Assembly: GCA_002412865.1 (NCBI GenBank)
Contig: DHVW01000002.1
Span: forward strand, 1 to 28,548
Reading direction: 5' to 3'
Length of the DNA stretch: 28,548 nt
Origin: Sulfurovum sp. UBA5198
Lineage (GTDB): Bacteria; Campylobacterota; Campylobacteria; Campylobacterales; Sulfurovaceae
Shown here: positions 7,930 to 14,159 of the stretch, one piece after another
Position numbering within the stretch: the stretch's first letter is position 1
How the letters are laid out: each line of letters starts with the position of its first letter
Notes under the pieces: model-generated
The model's database searches: none
What the model was told of the DNA's origin: nothing
The model's input: the letters and a program-made list of their open reading frames with translations, nothing else
Program-made: the position numbers and the translations under genes

Positions 7930-8296
7930 TTATTTTTCCCGGGTAGCAATCTCTGTTCTTAGTCCCGTGAGTGCAAAGAAGAGTGGAAGTAGCACCAAAA
8001 TACTGACATATTCAAGTGTTGGTGTAAGTCGTTCTCTTAGTCTAGATTCTTTACGAGAAGTCATCATCTGCTGCTGCGCATGTCAAAGCCATAGCCCCAT
8101 ATTTTGTATTAGTAAGCCCTTTTTCTTTGATAATATATGCTAATACAGGAAATGCAGTGATACTCATGGAAATACCGATAAAAAGTGCAAAAGGAATAAA
8201 AGAGGCATTCTCAGGTGCAAAGTCTTTATATAAAAATAGTGCTAAAAGCACGCCTAAGAAAAAAGGAAAAAAAATACTGATATGATTGATGACAAC
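7930..8296 (-). pseudogene. Decayed cation/proton antiporter gene
   Basis: The pieces match membrane parts of the KefB/Na+:H+ exchanger family. An upstream piece reads VVINHISIFFPFFL, then a frame change in a run of T joins it to GVLLALFLYKDFAPEN and the very characteristic FIGISMSITAFPVLAYIIKEKGL...ALTCAAADD. A stop follows near 8051. In another frame a C-terminal piece reads RLTPTLEYVSILVLLPLFFALTGLRTEI and ends at 7930. Roughly a hundred residues between AAADD and RLTPT are missing, as are the N-terminal helices and the C-terminal domain. Two frame breaks plus an internal deletion make a functional product impossible. Confidence 0.82.
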
Positions 8297-8422
8297 TTTT
8301 CATTAATTTTAGAGCATTATAGCGGATAAATATTAGATACAATGATTTATTATAAATTTTTTATCCTGTTTATAAAAAGAACGTGAGAAAAGCTGGAGGA
8401 AGGTAAAAGATAGCCCTTCGTG

Positions 8423-9001
8423 TTAATCAAAATTTTTAATTAGCATTCTCTCTTCTTCCAATGTAAGGTAACGCCACTGACCTATTTCGATGTTGAGTTT
8501 AAAACTGCCAATGCTGATTCGGTTCAACTCTAAGACCTTTAAGGGTGTCCCAAATTTTGGGTCTTTCAACGCCCCGAAAAGTCGGCGAATGTGCCGATTT
8601 TTCCCCTCGTCAATGATAACCTTGAGTTTTGTTTTCGCGCCGCCAATGCTTATCTTTTCGACTTCAAGAGCCCTCAGTAAACCGTGCGGGCTTTGAACTC
8701 CCCTCAAAGACTGCGCAATATGTTCGTCTGTTACGTGGCCTCTGACCCAGATCTCATACACTTTAACACAATTCCCAGGCTTGGTCAACGCGTCGCCGAT
8801 TTTACCGTTGGTTGTGAATAATAGAAGCCCTTTAGATTCTAGATCAAGGCGTCCAATTGGCATCCATCCCTCATGAAAAACCCAATCAGGCAAAAGATCA
8901 TAAACTGTTTTTCGCCCAAGTTCGTCAGATCGCGTAACCACATAACCCTTAGGCTTATTGAGTGCTAACAGTTTTTTCGAATAGGACGTTGTTTCATTCA
9001 T
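8423..9001 (-). CDS. rRNA pseudouridine synthase, RsuA/RluB/RluE type without S4 domain
   Basis: Converts a specific uridine in rRNA to pseudouridine. The 192-residue protein has the family core: LALNKPKGYV near the N-terminus, the catalytic GRLD at 50-53 (Asp 53), SKGLLLFTTNG, and the KNRHIRRLFGAL motif in the second half. There is no N-terminal S4 RNA-binding domain, which, with the length, makes it RluE-like rather than RluB- or RsuA-like. The target nucleotide cannot be told from sequence. Base composition is clearly different: a sample line of the gene is near 48% G+C while neighbours are near 35%. Together with its place between the two tRNA-Asn end copies, this points to horizontal acquisition. 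It stands alone, with AAGGA nine bases before the ATG. Confidence 0.86.
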   Translation of the reverse strand: MNETTSYSKKLLALNKPKGYVVTRSDELGRKTVYDLLPDWVFHEGWMPIGRLDLESKGLLLFTTNGKIGDALTKPGNCVKVYEIWVRGHVTDEHIAQSLRGVQSPHGLLRALEVEKISIGGAKTKLKVIIDEGKNRHIRRLFGALKDPKFGTPLKVLELNRISIGSFKLNIEIGQWRYLTLEEERMLIKNFD

Positions 9002-9239
9002 TCGGTCTATTCCTTCGGAGTTTTTGATGAGCTATTAAAGTAAGATTGTTTCCAATAAACTATAATTGTGAGATCCTCGAAAAATGTTAGATTATAAGCA
9101 GACAGTTCATGCGTATCTTTTCAGCAACTCCATCACACGCTTCATCGCCATACCCATAGAGAAGAATACTCTCCTCTCTTCAACAAGGAATCAGCAAATG
9201 CTCTAAAGTTAAAATGCAATTCAATGTAAGAATAATTTG

Positions 9240-9263
9240 AATAGGCATAATATTATGCCTATT
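9240..9263. repeat. 24-bp perfect palindrome
   Basis: AATAGGCATAAT is followed directly by its reverse complement, with no spacer and no mismatch. Both arms carry the G+C-containing core AGGCAT, so it is not just an AT run. It could be a subterminal palindrome of a small transposable remnant (with the hairpin at 9358-9381) or a protein-binding site. Confidence 0.6.
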
Positions 9264-9357
9264 AGTCAAATGAGATTTTTGATGAAGCTTTGTAAAATTT
9301 CTCGTGTAGCCGATTTAGCCCTCGCACACAAGATAGTTAAAGAAATGTTCTAGCTTG

Positions 9358-9384
9358 AAGCTCCCATTAGCGTGGGGGTTTTAC
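9358..9384 (+). terminator. Stem-loop with T run, terminator-like or transposon-end hairpin
   Basis: AAGCTCCCA and TGGGGGTTT pair as a 9-bp stem (two G-U pairs) around a six-base loop, and T's follow. The form fits a rho-independent terminator on the plus strand. However, no clear plus-strand gene ends here, and hairpins of this look also mark the right end of IS200/IS605 elements. Confidence 0.45.
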
Positions 9385-9627
9385 ACATTATAACATAAAG
9401 GATAAATCATGTGTATTATACCAGTCTTAAAATATAAATCAATAGCATTAAGATAAATTCTTGCAATGCCAGTGAAATACACGATAGCCTCTTTATTTTT
9501 AAAATCTATAAACTGAATACATCTAACAATATCATTATCATACATCTCGGTAACATATTTTATATCTTTGTTTTACAATTTATATTATTTTACAGTCATT
9601 TCAATGGAAACAAGAAGTCATAGAGTT

Positions 9628-9649
9628 ATAATAAGTTTTAACTTATTAT
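9628..9649. promoter_or_regulatory. Palindrome upstream of upp, overlapping a TATAAT
   Basis: ATAATAAGTT, two T's and AACTTATTAT form perfect 10-bp arms, followed by five T's (9650-9654). A TATAAT at 9627-9632 overlaps the left arm, and upp starts about 40 bases on. It could be an operator on the upp promoter or a short attenuator-like hairpin. AT richness weakens the case. Confidence 0.4.
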
Positions 9650-9687
9650 TTTTTGATACGATTATAAAAACAGTAAAAGGCTTCAAT

Positions 9688-10308
9688 ATGATTAGAAAGA
9701 TAGAAAATTCATTAATTTTAAACTATATATCAAAAATTAGAAATATTAATTTGGAGAGTTTCTTATTTCGTAAATATATAAGCGAAATAGCAAAGATTTT
9801 GGCGATGAGTGCTTTTGAAAAAGAAGATATGGTTTCTAGAAAAACTCCCACTTGGGCAGGTGAACAAGAATTTTTATTTCTTGAAGAAGAAAAATATGTT
9901 TTTATCCCTATATTAAGAGCAGCACTTCCTATGCTTGATGGAGTTTTAGAAATAATGCCAAATGCGAAAGCCGGATTTTTGGCATTAAAAAGAGATGAAG
10001 AGACCTTTGAAAGTAAGCTGTTTTACGACAGAGTCCCGAATCTTTCAGGCAAGATAGCAGTTTTGCTTGATCCTATGGTGGCAACAGGCGGTTCACTCGA
10101 ATATGCTATTGATATTATAAAAAAGAAAAATCCAGCAAAAATAATTAGTTTTAATATTATTGGTTCGCCTGAAGGCTTAGATTTTGTTAACTCCAAACAT
10201 CAAGATGTTGATATCTATATTGCCCAGATCGACAAAGAACTAAATAATAAAAAATATATACTACCAGGAATTGGCGATGCTGGAGATAGGGTTTACAATA
10301 CCCTGTAA
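9688..10308 (+). CDS. upp: Uracil phosphoribosyltransferase
   Basis: Salvages uracil: uracil + PRPP gives UMP + diphosphate, in the cytoplasm. The 206-residue protein has the family landmarks: IPILRAALPMLDGVL (73-87), the PRPP loop DPMVATGGS (128-136) and the uracil-site segment LPGIGDAGDR (192-201) near the C-terminus. I chose the ATG at 9688, with AAAAGG eight bases upstream, because it gives the usual family length; an in-frame start 120 bases upstream would add an unrelated AT-rich leader. It is the only plus-strand gene in the tRNA-Asn islet and has the low G+C of the host, unlike the nearby pseudouridine synthase. It is intact and may be either host or cargo. Confidence 0.93.
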   Translation: MIRKIENSLILNYISKIRNINLESFLFRKYISEIAKILAMSAFEKEDMVSRKTPTWAGEQEFLFLEEEKYVFIPILRAALPMLDGVLEIMPNAKAGFLALKRDEETFESKLFYDRVPNLSGKIAVLLDPMVATGGSLEYAIDIIKKKNPAKIISFNIIGSPEGLDFVNSKHQDVDIYIAQIDKELNNKKYILPGIGDAGDRVYNTL

Positions 10309-10334
10309 AGGTATATTACGAGTAAAATATACCT
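10309..10334 (+). terminator. Stem-loop just after upp
   Basis: AGGTATATT and AATATACCT form perfect 9-bp arms around an eight-base loop, starting at the base after the upp stop. The run that follows (AAATATTTT) is only partly T, so it is a weak terminator candidate. Confidence 0.45.
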
Positions 10335-10420
10335 AAATATTTTAGAAATTAAACCAGTTAAATTTTAGAAAAATTATTTTTAATAAAAATTGATTAGATG
10401 TCGTATTTTAGGGGGTTTGA

Positions 10421-10440
10421 TGTGGCTCCGGATGCAGGAT
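10421..10440 (-). repeat. tRNA-Asn-side copy of the 20-bp attachment-type repeat
   Basis: The 3' end of the intact tRNA-Asn plus two bases, identical to 7753-7772 in the same orientation. It marks the proximal end of the presumed islet. Confidence 0.78.
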
Positions 10441-10497
10441 TCGAACCTGCGACCAAGTGATTAACAGTCACCTACTCTACCGCTGAGCTAATCCGGA
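10423..10497 (-). tRNA. tRNA-Asn (anticodon GTT)
   Basis: A 75-base cloverleaf with encoded CCA. The acceptor TCCGGAT pairs with ATCCGGA, the anticodon loop is CTGTTAA (anticodon GTT), and the T-loop is TTCGAAT. It is intact, and its 3' end is the crossover region of the candidate islet. Confidence 0.97.
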
Positions 10498-10567
10498 ATA
10501 AATTAAAGAGTTTGTCTCTTTTTGTGGATGAGATTATAGCTTAAAACCATTTATAAGTCAAGTATAT

Positions 10568-11482
10568 TTAGCTTAATATATAAAAATTAACCCCATAAAG
10601 CTCTATATTCTTAACCTTACCATCACTTAGCAACTTTTCAAGCCTAGCTTTACTCTGCTTATTAAATAGAATTTCTACATCATCACTACTAAGTGGACGA
10701 TTTGAGAGAGTAGAGAGTATCTCATTATCACTATACTCCTCTGCTCTCACATCTGAGCTTTTGCGATGAACCACATACACTGGAAGCGTAGCATCAAAGC
10801 GTGATGCTATATCGAGTAGCTCCACAGAGCTAAGTGGTTTGACGGCGTACGCAGGTGGTCTATCTATCGTGCCTATATCTATGCGTGTTGGATTTAGTGT
10901 CAATAAAAAATCGTTTAAAGCCTTAATATGCTCAAAATTATCATTTATATTTTTTACTAACAATACTTCAATGATTAGTGGCTTTGTGTATATTTTTTTG
11001 AACTCTAGCATACCTTCCATGATTGAATTGATATTTATTCCACTATGGCTTCGGTCTAGTTTTTTCAGGCACTCATCTGTCGCACAATCAAGCGAAAGCT
11101 TGACCATATCTAGCTTTGCCAGTGCATTTCTAATCCCCTCATCTCCAATAGTGCTACCATTGCTAAGTATCAGCGTGGTTCGCTCCCCTTTGATAGCATC
11201 TATCTCGCCTATAAGTTCGCTTAGGTATGGATAGAGTGTCGGTTCACCATTTGCTGTGATAGTGATGACATCTATGTCTTTGTGTTGTTCTAGTCCACTC
11301 ACAAGGGCTTTCATAATATCATCTACACTCACCACATCATCGTATTTATCCATAGTTGGTGTTGGTTTTAGTTCGCAATAGAGACAATCAAAATTGCACT
11401 GCTTTTTGTGAGGACTCAAATCAATCCCTAAAGATTTACCAAACCTACGAGATAGGACTGGACCAAAGATTATGTTACTCAT
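10568..11482 (-). CDS. Radical SAM protein
   Basis: A 304-residue iron-sulfur radical S-adenosylmethionine protein. The cluster-binding motif is C29-X3-C33-X2-C36 (CNFDCLYC). A glycine-rich SAM site follows (TANGEPTLYPYL), then a TIM-barrel-like core to about 225 (KLSLDCA, EVLLVKNIND, IDIGTIDRPPAY). The last 70 residues form a small basic helical region. It resembles the short Fe-S oxidoreductases annotated near tRNA wyosine or MoaA-like proteins, but I cannot assign a substrate. AAAGGA before the ATG supports the start. It lies 63 bases downstream of hemE on the same strand. A link with haem synthesis is possible, but the sequence is not like HemN or HemW. Confidence 0.87.
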   Translation of the reverse strand: MSNIIFGPVLSRRFGKSLGIDLSPHKKQCNFDCLYCELKPTPTMDKYDDVVSVDDIMKALVSGLEQHKDIDVITITANGEPTLYPYLSELIGEIDAIKGERTTLILSNGSTIGDEGIRNALAKLDMVKLSLDCATDECLKKLDRSHSGININSIMEGMLEFKKIYTKPLIIEVLLVKNINDNFEHIKALNDFLLTLNPTRIDIGTIDRPPAYAVKPLSSVELLDIASRFDATLPVYVVHRKSSDVRAEEYSDNEILSTLSNRPLSSDDVEILFNKQSKARLEKLLSDGKVKNIELYGVNFYILS

Positions 11483-11545
11483 TTATTTCCTTTTACCTGC
11501 ATAAATTTCATACTTAAAGGCTTTCTGAATCATTTAGCTAAAGAA

Positions 11546-12571
11546 TTATCTCTTGCTAAGCTCTTTGCATAGTGATACGAAGTATTTTGCATTTTCTACC
11601 GGTACATCTGGGAGTATCCCATGACCAAGGTTGAATATATGTCTGCCATCACGCATAGTCTCAGCCAGTGACTCTACACATTCTCTTGTTGCTTCTTTGC
11701 TATATAACCTACATGGCTCCATATTGCCTTGGAGTACATATTTATCACCTAATTTCTCTTTGGCAAGTGCCATTGGAGTAGACCAGTCTACACCAAAAAC
11801 ATCAAAGTTTCCATAGATTTTATCTAGAAATGCTGGAATGCCTTTTGGGAACATGATTATAGGAATATGCGGGTATTTACTCTTGAGATAATCAGCTATC
11901 TCTACCATATATTTCCATGAAAACTCATCATATTTAGACGGCTCAATAGCAGCTGCCCAGCTATCAAATATTTGCACTACATCTATACCAGCTTCAATCT
12001 GAGCTTCCATATAGTATTTTACCACTTCTGTGACTTTTGCTAATATTTTATGTAGTAACTCTGGATTTGAATACATCATCTTTTTGCAGATATTATATGT
12101 CTTTGTCCCTTGACCTTCTATCATATAAGTTGCTAGAGTCCATGGAGCCCCAGTAAAGCCAATAAGGGCTTTATCTGGTGCTAATTGCTTACGAACAAGC
12201 TTAATTGTCTCATAAACATAAGTAAGTCTATCTGCTGCTTCTTTGCCACCAAGCAAGGCATCTATATCTGCTTCGCTAACTATTGGTTTTGCGAATACTG
12301 GACCTTCACCTTTTATAAAGTCAAGCTCCATGCCCATCTCATTTGGCACTACTAGAATGTCACTAAATAGTATAGCAGCGTCCACTCCTACTATATCAAT
12401 TGGTTGAAGTGTCACTTCAGCTGCTAGTGCAGGATTGTGGCAAAGATTTAGAAAATTACCAGCTGTTGCTCTAACGCGCATATATTCTGGTAAATATCTA
12501 CCAGCTTGTCTCATCATCCATACAGGCGTATATGGTGTCTCTTTCCCTAAACATGCATCTACGAATATCAT
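11546..12571 (-). CDS. hemE: Uroporphyrinogen decarboxylase
   Basis: Decarboxylates the four acetate side chains of uroporphyrinogen III to give coproporphyrinogen III in haem synthesis. At 341 residues it is full length. The family signature PVWMMRQAGRYLPEY lies at 16-30, the catalytic-site Asp is in the ILFSDILV segment, and GFTGAPWTLATYMIEG, the FDSWAA loop and FNLGHGILPDVPVE are all present. The ATG overlaps the stop of the UPF0114 gene as ATGA, so the two are co-translated. Confidence 0.97.
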   Translation of the reverse strand: MIFVDACLGKETPYTPVWMMRQAGRYLPEYMRVRATAGNFLNLCHNPALAAEVTLQPIDIVGVDAAILFSDILVVPNEMGMELDFIKGEGPVFAKPIVSEADIDALLGGKEAADRLTYVYETIKLVRKQLAPDKALIGFTGAPWTLATYMIEGQGTKTYNICKKMMYSNPELLHKILAKVTEVVKYYMEAQIEAGIDVVQIFDSWAAAIEPSKYDEFSWKYMVEIADYLKSKYPHIPIIMFPKGIPAFLDKIYGNFDVFGVDWSTPMALAKEKLGDKYVLQGNMEPCRLYSKEATRECVESLAETMRDGRHIFNLGHGILPDVPVENAKYFVSLCKELSKR

Positions 12572-13095
12572 TGGTGATCAGCTCCCTTATGTAAAAAATA
12601 TAGTCCTAAAGAGAGTGCAAGAATAGAAAATGAGAAATATAACATCTCTAATGCACCATCGTAATTTGTATGTAATACTCTTTGGAAAAAGCTAACAATA
12701 AGTACCATTACGATAACTTTTGCAAGTTTATCTTTAAGCTCATCAAGTGAGTGAATCTCTAATACTTGTGATGATTTGCTATTTTTTGCAGAGTCAATAT
12801 CTGAAATAAACAGCTCATAAAGTCCAAATGCAAATATTAGCATAACAACAGCCATAAGATATAAATCAATAGCTCCCACAAGTCCACCAACGATATTTTG
12901 ATGAAAATCTTCAGCATGTTCATGTGATAGATATGCAGTGATTACATCTCCAACTACACCAGCAATATCAACACTTGCAACAATAAACAGTGCAACACCA
13001 CCAAGCATACTAAAAATTACTGCTAAAATTACAAAAAGCCTACTATTCCATAATATATTCTCAAAAACGAACTCTAATTTTTCTATAAATTTCAT
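12568..13095 (-). CDS. UPF0114 (YqhA-like) membrane protein
   Basis: A 175-residue inner-membrane protein with about four hydrophobic segments (near 15-40, 75-95, 125-142 and 150-168). The N-terminal text FENILWNSRLFVILAV and the loop FGLYELFISDID are typical of the UPF0114/YqhA family, whose function is unknown. I chose the ATG at 13095 rather than 13119: it has AAGGAAG five bases upstream and overlaps the asd stop as ATGA. It sits between asd and hemE with ATGA overlaps on both sides. That is strong coupling for genes with no obvious shared pathway. Confidence 0.88.
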   Translation of the reverse strand: MKFIEKLEFVFENILWNSRLFVILAVIFSMLGGVALFIVASVDIAGVVGDVITAYLSHEHAEDFHQNIVGGLVGAIDLYLMAVVMLIFAFGLYELFISDIDSAKNSKSSQVLEIHSLDELKDKLAKVIVMVLIVSFFQRVLHTNYDGALEMLYFSFSILALSLGLYFLHKGADHQ

Positions 13096-14129
13096 ATATC
13101 TTCCTTTAATTTTATCCATTTTAGTGCTATTCGCACTGCATTTGTAGCAGCACCAACTCTCACCTGATCAGCAACACCCCATATATGTAACATATTTGGT
13201 GCAAATATATCTTTTCTAATTCTGCCAACATAGGTCATATCCGTATCAGTTGCCATTAATGGCATAGGATATTCATTATTTTCTATATCATCTACTACAA
13301 CGACATTTTCAAAATTTGCTAATGCTTCTCTTGCTTCGCTTACGCTAACATCTACACCCTCTTTGAAAGTGATAGTGATAGATTCACTATGACTTCTCAG
13401 CACTGGAACGCGAACACATGTTGCACTTATGGCGAAATTTGAATGCATGATTTTATTGGTCTCATTAACCATTTTCATCTCTTCTTTTGTATATCCATTT
13501 GGTTGTGGAGTGTCTATGTGTGGTATTACATTTAGTGCTATTCTGTGAGCAAATGCTTCTACTTTAGCATCATCAAGAGTGAAATTGAAAAATGCTTGCA
13601 TTTGATGCACCAGCTCTTCCATACCTTTTTTACCAGCACCACTAACAGCTTGATATGTACTAACATCAACTCTTTTGATGCCATATAAATCATCAAGTGG
13701 CTTTAGAAGTTGTACCATTTGGATAGTTGAACAGTTTGGATTGGCAATCACTCCAGTCTCTTCCCAAAGCTCTATATCTTCTGGATTTACCTCTGGTACT
13801 ACAAGAGGAACATTTGGATCCATTCTAAAGTGGCTAGTATTATCAATGACAACAGCACCAGATTCAACTGCATATTTTGCAAACTCAGCTGATATACTCC
13901 CACCAGCTGAAAAGAATGCTATATCTATATCTCTACCTTCAAATACTGTACTCGTAAGCTCTTCTATTGTGTATTCTTTACCTGCAAATTCTATCTTGCC
14001 TCCAGCACTTTTACTACTCGCAAGTGGCAACATATTGTTAACAGGAAAATTGTGTTCTTCTAATACTCTAAAAAGCTCTTCCCCAACTGCTCCACTTGCA
14101 CCAACTACTGCTATATTGTATTTCTTCAT
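13092..14129 (-). CDS. asd: Aspartate-semialdehyde dehydrogenase
   Basis: Reduces aspartyl phosphate to aspartate semialdehyde, the branch point to lysine/diaminopimelate, threonine and methionine. The 345-residue protein opens with the NADP-binding GASGAVGEE (10-18). The catalytic cysteine is C133 in NPNCSTIQ, and the catalytic histidine is H247 in VPVLRSHSES. AAGGAT seven bases before the ATG supports the start. It follows gyrA after 30 bases and overlaps the next gene by ATGA. Confidence 0.97.
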   Translation of the reverse strand: MKKYNIAVVGASGAVGEELFRVLEEHNFPVNNMLPLASSKSAGGKIEFAGKEYTIEELTSTVFEGRDIDIAFFSAGGSISAEFAKYAVESGAVVIDNTSHFRMDPNVPLVVPEVNPEDIELWEETGVIANPNCSTIQMVQLLKPLDDLYGIKRVDVSTYQAVSGAGKKGMEELVHQMQAFFNFTLDDAKVEAFAHRIALNVIPHIDTPQPNGYTKEEMKMVNETNKIMHSNFAISATCVRVPVLRSHSESITITFKEGVDVSVSEAREALANFENVVVVDDIENNEYPMPLMATDTDMTYVGRIRKDIFAPNMLHIWGVADQVRVGAATNAVRIALKWIKLKEDI

Positions 14130-14159
14130 ATTTCTAAATCCTTATCTTTGTACTCGTAC

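Larger units (their letters stand above)
9002..9567. other. Gene-free stretch inside the tRNA-Asn islet
   Basis: No confident gene in 566 bases. It holds the palindrome and hairpin listed separately. Two tiny frames were seen: plus 9255-9353 (32 codons, beginning inside the palindrome and ending just before the hairpin) and minus 9381-9545 (54 codons, text such as YFTGIARIYLNAIDLYF). Neither has a clear ribosome site or a family I recognise. The part near 9100-9200 is richer in G+C and may be a gene remnant that I cannot name. Confidence 0.4.

Noticed and set aside
9101..9210. Minus-strand text such as FSMGMAMKRVMELLKRYA as a transposase end
   Set aside because: All three frames give short open stretches and none has a motif I can tie to a known transposase.
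9568..9687. A 40-residue N-terminal extension of the uracil phosphoribosyltransferase
   Set aside because: The extra sequence is AT-rich leader containing the palindrome; the internal ATG at 9688 has a ribosome site and gives the family length.
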